This document shows, in pieces, positions 1 to 7,107 of a stretch of DNA of 21,118 nt; positions within the stretch are counted from its first letter, which is position 1; every line of letters starts with the position of its first letter. The position numbers and the translations under genes were made by a program. Origin of the DNA: Actinomycetota bacterium (GTDB lineage: Bacteria; Actinomycetota; Acidimicrobiia; Acidimicrobiales; Ilumatobacteraceae); contig RFNE01000347.1 of the NCBI GenBank assembly GCA_009927375.1, positions 1 through 21,118 on the forward strand, read 5' to 3'. Under the pieces are notes generated by a model. It did not search any database. It was not told where the DNA came from and saw only the letters and a program-made list of their open reading frames with translations.

Positions 1-66
1 GTCCTGGAGCATGGCTTCAGGGTATCGGTGTCGCCGAACGCGGATGCTGTCGAGCAGACGATCTAG
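1..66 (+). CDS. C-terminal fragment of an unidentified protein (5' end outside window)
   Basis: An open frame runs from the first base to a TAG at 64-66 and encodes 21 residues, VLEHGFRVSVSPNADAVEQTI. The start lies outside the window. It ends in a convergent 4-bp overlap with the trpF stop (the CTAG at 63-66 serves both strands). A beta-strand followed by a short terminal helix would fit many enzymes, for example the end of a uroporphyrinogen-III synthase, but 21 residues are too few to name it. The junction style matches the other convergent junctions here, which supports it being a real gene end. Confidence 0.5.
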   Translation, partial: VLEHGFRVSVSPNADAVEQTI

Positions 67-692
67 TCGATGATGTCGTCGCCCAAAACCGCCTGAGCGT
101 CTCGCGCGGACGTGATGAACTGGCGCATCTTGACTGCATCCTTCACGCCTGGGGACCTCTCGACTCCACTACTGACATCGACCCCCCACGGTTGCGTTGA
201 CAGGATGGCCTCGCGCACATTGTCCGGACTCAACCCTCCCGACAACATCACACGCAACCCCTTCGGCAACTCCTCAAGCAAGGACCAGTCGAAGCGTTCA
301 CCCGACCCGGGACGAGCGTTATCCACGAGCACCACATCGGTACCGAACTCGTCGGCGCGGCGCGCGGCATCCGAGCCAGCGACGACTGCCTTGATCGCGA
401 AGCGCACTTCTTGGGTCACCGTACGCACCGCCTCGATGGGCTCGTTGCCATGAAGCTGGACACCCTTCAACCTTGCGGCCCGAGCAATCTCGAGCACGCG
501 CTTTGGATGCTCGTCACGGAACACCCCGACGGTGATCACATCGGATGGCAATCGCTTGACGATGTCGAGCGCCTTCGTCGGAGCGATCTGACGCGGAGAC
601 GGCGCGAACACAAACCCGATGGCATCTGCTCCGAGCGCAACCGCGAGCAAGGCGTCCTCTTCGCTCGTGATGCCACAAATCTTGATGAACAC
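63..692 (-). CDS. trpF: Phosphoribosylanthranilate isomerase
   Basis: Cytoplasmic TIM-barrel enzyme of tryptophan synthesis. It converts N-(5-phosphoribosyl)anthranilate to the carboxyphenylamino-deoxyribulose phosphate used by TrpC. The 209 residues match the usual family length of about 205. The N-terminal KICGIT motif supplies the catalytic Cys6, and the LVDNA motif supplies the general acid Asp124. The phosphate-binding LSGGLSPDNV segment lies near residue 150, with DVSSGVE after it. The start is GTG, the first start in a frame beginning MFIKICGIT. It is the last gene of the minus-strand operon, 44 bp after the annotated trpC stop (about 39 bp if the trpC end is frameshift-corrected). Its stop overlaps a convergent gene by 4 bp. 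Confidence 0.96.
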   Translation of the reverse strand: MFIKICGITSEEDALLAVALGADAIGFVFAPSPRQIAPTKALDIVKRLPSDVITVGVFRDEHPKRVLEIARAARLKGVQLHGNEPIEAVRTVTQEVRFAIKAVVAGSDAARRADEFGTDVVLVDNARPGSGERFDWSLLEELPKGLRVMLSGGLSPDNVREAILSTQPWGVDVSSGVERSPGVKDAVKMRQFITSARDAQAVLGDDIID

Positions 693-736
693 GACCCAAC
701 CGTAGTTCGGGGGTTGTGCGACCTTGGCGACCTATT

Positions 737-1507
737 TCACTCGGAGGTCGGCAAGCGCGCTCGTCGGGGAGTCGAGACGAGCAGCGACTCGCCGACGAGA
801 ACCGCGTCGAAACCTGCGCGCCGAAGGTCCTCTGCATCGCTTCGATTACGGACACCGGACTCCGCTATGCGGACCACGTTGCTCGGGATCACCGACGCCA
901 TCCGCAACGCTCGTTCGTGGTCGACCTCGAAGGTGACGAGATCTCGTTGGTTCACACCGATCATCTCAACTCCGAGGTCGAGTGAACGCTCGACCTCTTC
1001 CTCGTCGTGGGTCTCGATCAGAACATCGATGCCAACTTCACGGGCCACCCCCACCATGTCGGCCATCTCGGCTGCGGAGAGAACTGCAGCGATCAACAGC
1101 ACACAGTCGGCACCCATCAAGCGAGCATCTACGACATCGTTCAGCGACACGGTGAAGTCCTTGCGAAGGACCGGAAGTGACGTGAGCGAGCGTGCTTCGG
1201 CGAGATCGACTGGCGAACCACCAAAGTGATCGACGTCCGTCAGAACGGAGAGACAACTCGCTCCCCCTTCGACGTACGCCTGGACGAGTGGTGCGATCGG
1301 ACGTGAGCCCCACAGGTCGCCCTTCGATGGCGATTTGCGTTTGACTTCCGCGATCACGGCAAGAGCCGATCTGGAGTCGCTCCTCAGTCGCGACGCGAAA
1401 CCACGAGTCGGTGACAGTTGCTGACAGCTCGCGATGAGTTCCGACGTCGATCGATCGTCACGGGCAGCGACTGCCCGGTGTTGTGCGACGATCGACTCGA
1501 GATACAC
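737..1507 (-). CDS. trpC: Indole-3-glycerol phosphate synthase (3' end probably frameshifted)
   Basis: Cytoplasmic TIM-barrel enzyme that closes the indole ring in tryptophan synthesis, acting just after TrpF. As read it has 256 residues. Family catalytic positions are visible: Glu54 and Lys56 with Ser-Pro-Ser 59-61, Lys116 in LRKDF, Glu165, Asn186 in GVNQRDL, and Glu216-Ser217. The start is GTG, 2 bp after the upstream monooxygenase stop, so the two are probably co-translated. The last 12 residues (TPRRARLPTSE) look unlike the family. If one G is restored at about 773, the reading becomes ...LLVSDSPTSALADLRVK with a TAG at 732-734. That resembles the DP-x-A-A-x-A-D-L tail of actinobacterial TrpC. 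The function call is secure; the exact C-terminus is not. Confidence 0.94.
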   Translation of the reverse strand: MYLESIVAQHRAVAARDDRSTSELIASCQQLSPTRGFASRLRSDSRSALAVIAEVKRKSPSKGDLWGSRPIAPLVQAYVEGGASCLSVLTDVDHFGGSPVDLAEARSLTSLPVLRKDFTVSLNDVVDARLMGADCVLLIAAVLSAAEMADMVGVAREVGIDVLIETHDEEEVERSLDLGVEMIGVNQRDLVTFEVDHERALRMASVIPSNVVRIAESGVRNRSDAEDLRRAGFDAVLVGESLLVSTPRRARLPTSE

Positions 1508-1509
1508 GC

Positions 1510-1815
1510 CTAGATGCCCTTGCCACCCTTTGGAGCGAGGAACGAGAACTCGGGTGCTCCGTCCAGCATCGGTGCGAGTGAAGCAGAGAACGCCTTGAAC
1601 GCGTCAGTCGACATGTGCGCCTGGAACGACGCCTGGTCGGCGTACACCTCGTAGAACCACACGACGGATTCATTCGCCGCATCGTGGTGGTAGGCGTACA
1701 TCAAGGTTCCCGCTTCACCCTCTGTGGTGGCAAGACCCGGAGCAACTGCCGCATCGAACGCATCGCGCATCCCTGCCTTGATGGTCAACTTCACTGCTAC
1801 GCACACCTTGCTCAT
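1510..1815 (-). CDS. Antibiotic biosynthesis monooxygenase (ABM/YgiN-like) family protein
   Basis: A 101-residue protein with the ferredoxin-like ABM fold pattern. It has an N-terminal VAVKLTIKAG strand, a helix containing FDAAVAPGL, a central TLMYAYHHD strand, a VVWFYEVYADQASFQAHMST segment and a C-terminal FSFLAP strand. Members include cofactor-free quinol or polyketide oxygenases and heme-degrading enzymes, and the substrate cannot be told from sequence. It sits inside the glyS-trpCF operon, 23 bp after glyS and 2 bp before trpC. It has the clearest Shine-Dalgarno site seen in the window, which suggests it is translated independently. Function beyond the fold is unknown. Confidence 0.85.
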   Translation of the reverse strand: MSKVCVAVKLTIKAGMRDAFDAAVAPGLATTEGEAGTLMYAYHHDAANESVVWFYEVYADQASFQAHMSTDAFKAFSASLAPMLDGAPEFSFLAPKGGKGI

Positions 1816-1820
1816 CTGAA

Positions 1821-1827
1821 TCTCCTT
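1821..1827 (-). promoter_or_regulatory. Strong Shine-Dalgarno site of the ABM-family gene
   Basis: On the minus strand the sequence AAGGAGA lies 5 bases before the ATG at 1815. It fixes that start. It is notable because most genes here have no recognisable ribosome-binding site or start by a 4-bp overlap with the upstream gene. Confidence 0.7.
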
Positions 1828-1838
1828 TGAATGTTGAA

Positions 1839-3146
1839 CTAGAAACCGAGGCGCTGGGCGATCACCGATTCAAGGTCGGCGATGGCGACGCGCTCCTGAT
1901 TGGTCGTGTCCCGATCTCGAATCGTCACTGACTGATCCTCGAGAGTGTCGAAGTCAACGGTGACGCACAACGGCGTGCCGATCTCGTCCTGGCGTCGATA
2001 CCGGCGGCCGATCGCCTGGGTCTCGTCGTACTCACACATGTATCGCTTGCTCAGCCGACCGAAGATCTCCTTCGCGACTGGAGACAGTGTGTCCTTCTTC
2101 GACAACGGAAGCACGGCAACTTGGTATGGAGCGAGTCGTGGATGGAGGCGCAAGACTGTGCGCGTCTCGTCGTTGATGATGTCCTCGTCGTAGGCGGCAA
2201 GCAGGAAGGCCGCCATGGTTCGATTCGCGCCGGCAGCCGGTTCCACGACGTACGGCACGTAACGCTCGTTGGTCGTCTGGTCGAAATACTCGAGACGCTG
2301 CTTTGAGAATTCCGCGTGACGCTTCAAATCGAAGTCGGTTCGTTGAGCGATGCCCTCGAGTTCGCCCCAACCCCACGGGAACTTGAACTCGATGTCGCTC
2401 GTTCCCGCTGAGTAATGCGACAGCTCGTCTGACTCGTGCGCGCGAATGCGCAGCAGATCAGCCGGGATGCCGTGATCGATGTACCACTGCATACGTGCTT
2501 CACACCAGTACGAGTACCACTTCGGGCCTTCGGCCGGCGGAACGAAGAACTCCATTTCCATCTGCTCGAATTCACGCGTGCGGAAGATGAAGTTGCCAGG
2601 CGTGATCTCATTGCGGAAGCTCTTCCCCACTTGCGCGATGCCGAATGGCGGCTTCTTGCGTGACGTCTGCAAGACATTGGCAAAGTTCACGAACATACCC
2701 TGCGCGGTCTCGGGGCGCATGTACACGTCCGCACCCTCCCCCTCGACGGGTCCTGCGTGCGTCTTGAACATCAGGTTGAAGGCACGTGCCTCGGTGAAGG
2801 TGCATCCCTTCTTCGACTGCGGGCAGTCACGATCGTCCAACTGATCCTCGCGGAATCGACGCTTGCAGACCGTGCAGTCCACGAGGGGATCACTGAAGTT
2901 GGCGAGATGACCGCTTGCCTCAAAAACTTGTGGTGGACCGAGGATTGCTGCGTCGATTAACACCGTGTCGTCACGCTCTTGCACCATTGCGCGCACCCAT
3001 GCATCTTTCACGTTGCGCAACATGAGCGAGCCGAGCGGGCCGTAGTCATACGACGAACGAAAACCGCCGTAGATCTCCGCGCTCGGATAGACGAATCCGC
3101 GACGCTTGCACAGATTGACGATCTGGTCGAGGTCGGTCGCGGGCAT
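1839..3146 (-). CDS. glyS: Glycyl-tRNA synthetase, dimeric (eukaryotic/archaeal-like) type
   Basis: Charges tRNA-Gly in the cytoplasm. It is the single-chain class II alpha2 enzyme, not the bacterial alpha2beta2 type, and the 435 residues fit that class. The N-terminus has the GGFRSSYDYGPLG signature (residues 28-39). A Cys4 zinc-ribbon-like insertion is at Cys91, Cys94, Cys108 and Cys115. Then comes FNLMFKT, class II motif 2 around FRNEITP (177-183) with the REFEQMEMEFF strand, and motif 3 around EPAAGANRT (302-310). The anticodon-binding domain begins near residue 337 (RLAPYQVAVLPL) and runs to the end. The second half of the zinc insertion (Cys-x6-Cys) is unusual. The gene follows recO by 21 bp in the same operon. 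Confidence 0.96.
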   Translation of the reverse strand: MPATDLDQIVNLCKRRGFVYPSAEIYGGFRSSYDYGPLGSLMLRNVKDAWVRAMVQERDDTVLIDAAILGPPQVFEASGHLANFSDPLVDCTVCKRRFREDQLDDRDCPQSKKGCTFTEARAFNLMFKTHAGPVEGEGADVYMRPETAQGMFVNFANVLQTSRKKPPFGIAQVGKSFRNEITPGNFIFRTREFEQMEMEFFVPPAEGPKWYSYWCEARMQWYIDHGIPADLLRIRAHESDELSHYSAGTSDIEFKFPWGWGELEGIAQRTDFDLKRHAEFSKQRLEYFDQTTNERYVPYVVEPAAGANRTMAAFLLAAYDEDIINDETRTVLRLHPRLAPYQVAVLPLSKKDTLSPVAKEIFGRLSKRYMCEYDETQAIGRRYRRQDEIGTPLCVTVDFDTLEDQSVTIRDRDTTNQERVAIADLESVIAQRLGF

Positions 3147-3167
3147 TCGTTCAGTCTACGAGACCAG

Positions 3168-3887
3168 CTAGCGACGACGCTCGAACATTGCGTTACTTCG
3201 CAGTCGTCGCTCGTTGTGGAATTCCATCGCACGTGTGGCAAGCGCCGTCACCTCGGACGTCGCTCCGGACTCCTCCGCGCCGAGGGCTGCCACCAATTGC
3301 CCACCAAGGATCTGTCGGAGCAGGGAGAGCGCAGCCACGGAGATTCCGACTCCCGAGCGACACCCCTTGCACTGCACTCCGCCATGGCTGATGTCAAAAG
3401 CGACGAGATCGTTCTCCACACCACAGGCGACACAACGGTCGAGTTCAGGTGACAGTCCCTCAGCGGCGAGCATCTTCCAATAGAAGGCAGCAACGAGCAC
3501 CGGCGATGACCCCTGTGCGAGTGTCGTGATGGCACCGAGCAGCATGCGATAGGTCTGAGGGCACGCCTCGCGATCCTGGGTCATGTGATCGGCACCTTCG
3601 AGCAGGGCCATACCTGAGGTGAGAACGTCGAGATCCGACCGTAGATCGTTACTGGCCGACAGAAGGTCCACCTGCGAGACGGTGTCGAGGTCCCGTCCCC
3701 GGTGCAGCAAGACATCGACATGGTTGAGTGGTTCCAAACGTGCACCAATCTTCGAGGTCGTCTTGCGAACACCCTTCGCGACCGCCCGTACCTTCCCGTG
3801 GTGCTCGGTCAACAACACGATGATGCGATCCGCCTCGCCCAACTTGTACGTTCGCAACACGATCGCGTTGTCGCGATAGTTCGTCAC
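3168..3887 (-). CDS. recO: DNA repair protein RecO
   Basis: Recombination mediator of the RecFOR pathway. It helps RecA load onto SSB-coated single-stranded DNA and acts in the cytoplasm with RecR. The 239 residues match the family. An N-terminal OB-fold starts YRDNAIVLRTYKLGEADRI and includes GKVRAVAKGVRK. A helical middle domain follows, then a Cys4 zinc-finger loop at Cys152, Cys155, Cys173 and Cys176. The C-terminal FHNERRLRSNAMF segment is typical of the family. It starts with GTG, whose GTGA overlaps the stop of the upstream UppS/Nus1-like gene, implying translational coupling. In many actinobacteria recO is adjacent to uppS; here the divergent homologue holds that place. Confidence 0.95.
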   Translation of the reverse strand: MTNYRDNAIVLRTYKLGEADRIIVLLTEHHGKVRAVAKGVRKTTSKIGARLEPLNHVDVLLHRGRDLDTVSQVDLLSASNDLRSDLDVLTSGMALLEGADHMTQDREACPQTYRMLLGAITTLAQGSSPVLVAAFYWKMLAAEGLSPELDRCVACGVENDLVAFDISHGGVQCKGCRSGVGISVAALSLLRQILGGQLVAALGAEESGATSEVTALATRAMEFHNERRLRSNAMFERRR

Positions 3888-4489
3888 GAATCGACTCCTC
3901 CGAAACGACGTTCGCGGCGCTCGAAATCGTCGACTGCCATCTCCACGTGTTCGGCGTCGAAGTCACTCCACGGGACATTGAGGAAGACGAGTTCGCTATA
4001 CGCCAGTTCCCACACGAGCGACGGGGGCAACGTCGTCGGATCGCCGAAGATGATCACGAGATCGGGATCATCAAGTGCGGGAGCGAGTACCGCGAGTTTC
4101 AGCGACTCCTCGTCCACGTCGACGCCTTCGGGAATCGTCGCAACCGCATGTGCGAGACGTTCCCGGCCATCGGCACACGTATCGACGATGACGACGACCC
4201 CGCGTCGGCTCACATGCCACACGCGATCACCTCGCCTGGTCCCAAACAGGCTGTCGACGAGTCGAGCAATCAGAGCCTCTCGGCGATCGCTCGAGACGTC
4301 TCCGCCATATGGACACACCGTGATCCAACGGGCTCCCATCGATGCGATGCTGTCGACGACGGTGTCGATTCGTTTCGACCAGCTCACTGAGTCGGTCTCA
4401 CACCATTCATCGAGCGATCCGCCACACACGACGACGTGTGACATGGCCACCGCAAACCCTTGTGGTCGCGAGATCTCGCCAGTTGCCAT
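3884..4489 (-). CDS. Divergent UppS homologue, predicted Nus1/NgBR-like non-catalytic cis-prenyltransferase subunit
   Basis: A 201-residue soluble protein (186 if the second ATG at 4444 is used). It aligns over most of its length with undecaprenyl diphosphate synthase. Where UppS has HVACIMDGNGRW, this protein has HVVVCGGSLDEW, so the catalytic Asp is Gly24. Where UppS has DLLIRTSGESRISNFLLW, it has DLVIIFGDPTTLPPSLVW, so both substrate-binding Arg are lost. It does keep the AYSEL Glu (Glu166), the PWSDFD turn and a perfect RRERRFGG tail (191-198). That tail is the RxG motif that Nus1/NgBR subunits donate to their catalytic partner. PDLVIIFG also resembles the KFG segment of NgBR by recall. 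No frameshift or stop interrupts it. It overlaps recO by 4 bp and is divergent from uppS by 42 bp. Homology to UppS is clear; the heteromer role is inference. Confidence 0.85.
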   Translation of the reverse strand: MATGEISRPQGFAVAMSHVVVCGGSLDEWCETDSVSWSKRIDTVVDSIASMGARWITVCPYGGDVSSDRREALIARLVDSLFGTRRGDRVWHVSRRGVVVIVDTCADGRERLAHAVATIPEGVDVDEESLKLAVLAPALDDPDLVIIFGDPTTLPPSLVWELAYSELVFLNVPWSDFDAEHVEMAVDDFERRERRFGGVDS

Positions 4490-4531
4490 GCGTCTAGTCT
4501 CGCACGCCCGCTCGGTAGTGTTGCCGACTGC
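4490..4531. promoter_or_regulatory. Short divergent promoter region between the Nus1-like gene and uppS
   Basis: Only 42 bp separate the two divergent starts, or 87 bp if the minus-strand gene uses its second ATG. A TAGTGT at 4516-4521, ten bases before the uppS ATG, fits an actinobacterial TAnnnT -10 box with an almost leaderless transcript. No clear ribosome-binding site is present on either strand. Shared control of both cis-prenyltransferase-like genes is plausible but rests on position only. Confidence 0.35.
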
Positions 4532-5227
4532 ATGGCCGTGATCGACCCACTCCCCTCTGGCATTCATGTCGCGTGCATCATGGACGGCAATGGTCGATGG
4601 GCACGCCGCCGTGGACTGCCACGCACTGACGGCCACACCGCCGGTGAAGAGAACCTCGCAGAGGTTGTGCGACACGCTGCCAAACGAAACGTCGGCTGGT
4701 TGACCGTCTTCGGGTTCAGTACGGAGAACTGGATCCGACCGCGTGCAGAGGTGCGACACATCCTCTCGCTCCACAAGAAACTCTTCGGTCGCATCGAGGA
4801 ACTGAATGCCAACAATGTCCGGGTGCGCTGGATAGGGCGACCATTTGATGAGCCAGAAGCCAAGACCCCGAGCGTGGTCCAGAAAGCCATCCGACAAGCC
4901 ATCGAAGACACCGCACACAACACGGGCATGGTGCTCACGGTCGCGTTCGACTATGGCTCTCGAGCCGAGATTGTGCGTGCGGTGAACACGGTTCGGCGAT
5001 CACACACGTCACCTTCCGTCGAGGAGATCTCGTCTGCGACGTACCTCCCCCAAATGCCACCAGTCGATTTGCTGATCCGAACTTCGGGAGAGTCACGCAT
5101 TTCCAATTTCCTCCTCTGGCAGATTCCCAGTGCGCGCATCTTCTTCACCGAGCGGACGTGGCCCGACTTCGATGCAACCGAGTTTGATGCTGCGCTTGCC
5201 TTGCTCGACACGAACCCTCGCACATGA
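4532..5227 (+). CDS. uppS: Polyprenyl (undecaprenyl-type) diphosphate synthase, catalytic subunit lacking the RxG tail
   Basis: cis-Prenyltransferase that elongates farnesyl-type diphosphate with IPP to make the lipid carrier for cell-wall precursors. It acts at the cytoplasmic membrane face. The 231 residues contain all catalytic motifs: MDGNGRWARRRG with catalytic Asp18, GH35, FGFSTENWIRP (60-70), FDYGSR, and RTSGESRISNFLLWQ (183-197). Two things are odd. The conserved Glu of the AYAEL-type segment is Arg202 (IPSARIFF). The protein stops after WPDFDATEFDAALALL with DTNPRT, so the usual RRERRFGG end is missing. No other reading frame nearby supplies that tail. The ATG at 4532 is the only reasonable start before the first motif. 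The stop overlaps dinG as ATGA. It probably needs the divergent Nus1-like partner for activity (inference). Confidence 0.93.
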   Translation: MAVIDPLPSGIHVACIMDGNGRWARRRGLPRTDGHTAGEENLAEVVRHAAKRNVGWLTVFGFSTENWIRPRAEVRHILSLHKKLFGRIEELNANNVRVRWIGRPFDEPEAKTPSVVQKAIRQAIEDTAHNTGMVLTVAFDYGSRAEIVRAVNTVRRSHTSPSVEEISSATYLPQMPPVDLLIRTSGESRISNFLLWQIPSARIFFTERTWPDFDATEFDAALALLDTNPRT

Positions 5228-7107
5228 CGAAACTCGGAGTCGAGGATCTCCTCGACGCGACGGTCGATCGTCTCGAACGGTCCGAGTCGCGTCCGGGCCA
5301 AGTGACCATGGCGCGAGAGATCACGTCGGCGATCGAGTCGGGTCGCCACCTCATCGTGCAAGCAGGCACTGGCACCGGAAAGTCGCTTGGATACCTCGTG
5401 CCTGTTGCGCTCTCGGGTCGCAGGACGGTCGTCGCCACCTACACCAAAGCCCTACAGGACCAGCTGGCGAAGTTCGATCTACCGCTCGTGGCAAGCGTCG
5501 TCGAAGCAGAACTGGGTCACGATCTCACCTTCGCAGTGCTGAAAGGCAGGAGCAACTATCTCTGCCTGCAGCGCGTCGACGAATTGAACGACCGGTCACA
5601 GCAACTTGACGTCGATCCAGCCGGAACCGCGGCGGTGCGAAAGTTGATCGAATGGTCGCACGAAACGCTCACGGGCGATTCGGGTGACATCGACTGGTCG
5701 CTTTCCGACAACGCATGGCGTCAAGTCTCCGTGACGAGCGAGGAATGCCCAGGGGCGCGCAAATGTCCGCGAGGCAACGACTGTTTTGCGGAGCGCGCAC
5801 GCGCACTCGCTCAAGAATCCGACGTCATCGTCGTCAATACACACCTCTACGCACTCGACATCGCATCCGACGGATCGATCCTCCCGGACCACGACGTCGT
5901 GATCTTCGACGAGGCGCACCAACTCGAGGATGTCGTCAGTTCGTCCGCGTCTGTTGCAATCGGTCCCGGTCGCGTCGCATCGATTGCAAGCACCATCCGC
6001 AGCGTGATCGCCGACGACGCGCTCTACACCAGGTTCGGTCGTGCGGGAACATCTCTGACCACCGCACTTGCAGCTCGCAGCGGACAACGCGTTGCGCTTC
6101 CACTCGAACAGTCGATCGCCGATGCATTGGTCGAGCTTCGTCTGTGCACGGACGATTCGCTCACGGCAGTGCAAGCGATTTCCTCGGAGAATGAATCGGT
6201 GAAGCAAAAGGCGCTCCGAGCGGTCACCACCGCGACGCGACTCATCGAGCAGATCGACAGCTGTTTGACCGCGAGCGCGTCCTTCGTCGCTTGGGTATCA
6301 GGTTCGGCGGATCGCCCGTTGCTGGAGATCGCACCGCTCAACGTCGCGCCACTGCTCGCCGAACGCGTGTGGACCAAGCGCACGGCCGTATTGACGAGCG
6401 CGACGATCCCTGCCTCACTTCCCCAACGCGTCGGAATCGACATGGGCACCTGCGACGCGATCGATGTCGGAAGCCCGTTCGACTACGAAAACAGCGGCTA
6501 CATCTATTGCGCCAAACACCTGCCGCCGCCGGGGACGGACGCGCGCGACGATGCAGTGAACCAGGAGATCATCGATCTCATCACCGCGGCTGGTGGTCGG
6601 ACCCTTGCACTCTTCACCACTTATCGCGCGATGCACCTCGCTGCAGATGCTGCACAAGAGCGCACCGACTTCCCCATCCTGCGCCAGGATGATCTCCCAA
6701 AGATGGCGCTTGTCGAAGCGTTCAGCGACGAGCCGGAGTCCTGTCTGTTCGCCACTGCGGGTTTCTTCCAAGGCGTCGACGTCCCTGGTGACACCCTCAG
6801 CCTCGTGATCATCGACAAGATCCCATTTCCAAGACCCGACGATCCGCTGCTCAGCGCGCGCCGGGACGCGATCGGACAGACCGCATTTGCCGAGATCGAC
6901 ATTCCGATCGCAGCAACACAACTCGCTCAGGCCGCGGGACGATTGATTCGCACGTCATCAGACAAGGGAGTCGTGGCGATCCTGGATCCCCGCCTCGCGA
7001 CCAAGTCCTACGGACGCCTGCTCGGAGCACAACTCCCATCACTGAAGCGCACGATCACCCGCAGCGAAGTTCTCAGCTACCTGCACGATCTGTCGCGTTC
7101 ACGATGA
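5224..7107 (+). CDS. dinG: DinG/XPD-family ATP-dependent DNA helicase
   Basis: Superfamily 2, 5'-3' iron-sulfur helicase that unwinds R-loops, D-loops and damaged replication intermediates in the family. The protein has 627 residues. Walker A is AGTGTGKS (47-54). A four-Cys Fe-S cluster set lies at Cys114, Cys175, Cys181 and Cys187. The DEAH box is at 229-232, TSATIP at 391-396, the GFFQGVDVPG motif at 513-522 and QAAGRLIR at 569-576. No N-terminal exonuclease domain is present, as in actinobacterial and E. coli-type enzymes. The ATG overlaps the uppS stop (ATGA), so the two are probably translationally coupled. The last 35 bp overlap the 3' end of the convergent response regulator gene. Confidence 0.94.
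   Translation: MTKLGVEDLLDATVDRLERSESRPGQVTMAREITSAIESGRHLIVQAGTGTGKSLGYLVPVALSGRRTVVATYTKALQDQLAKFDLPLVASVVEAELGHDLTFAVLKGRSNYLCLQRVDELNDRSQQLDVDPAGTAAVRKLIEWSHETLTGDSGDIDWSLSDNAWRQVSVTSEECPGARKCPRGNDCFAERARALAQESDVIVVNTHLYALDIASDGSILPDHDVVIFDEAHQLEDVVSSSASVAIGPGRVASIASTIRSVIADDALYTRFGRAGTSLTTALAARSGQRVALPLEQSIADALVELRLCTDDSLTAVQAISSENESVKQKALRAVTTATRLIEQIDSCLTASASFVAWVSGSADRPLLEIAPLNVAPLLAERVWTKRTAVLTSATIPASLPQRVGIDMGTCDAIDVGSPFDYENSGYIYCAKHLPPPGTDARDDAVNQEIIDLITAAGGRTLALFTTYRAMHLAADAAQERTDFPILRQDDLPKMALVEAFSDEPESCLFATAGFFQGVDVPGDTLSLVIIDKIPFPRPDDPLLSARRDAIGQTAFAEIDIPIAATQLAQAAGRLIRTSSDKGVVAILDPRLATKSYGRLLGAQLPSLKRTITRSEVLSYLHDLSRSR

Noticed and set aside
411..1229. 272-residue plus-strand open frame opposite trpF/trpC
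   Set aside because: It is an Arg/Ser/Thr-rich shadow frame across two confirmed minus-strand enzymes.
3884..4489. The UppS-like minus-strand gene being a dead uppS pseudogene
   Set aside because: No stop or frameshift is present, the RRERRFGG tail, AYSEL Glu and conserved Trp are intact, and it is coupled to recO. Losses are confined to catalytic residues and are mirrored by complementary losses in uppS.
4490..4918. Long open extension of the Nus1-like frame upstream of 4489 (344 residues in total)
   Set aside because: It runs antisense through the conserved motifs of uppS, shows no family resemblance, and the UppS-like homology begins only after 4489.
5596..6207. 203-residue minus-strand open frame inside dinG
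   Set aside because: It lies opposite the Fe-S and DEAH region of an intact helicase and has no recognisable domain.
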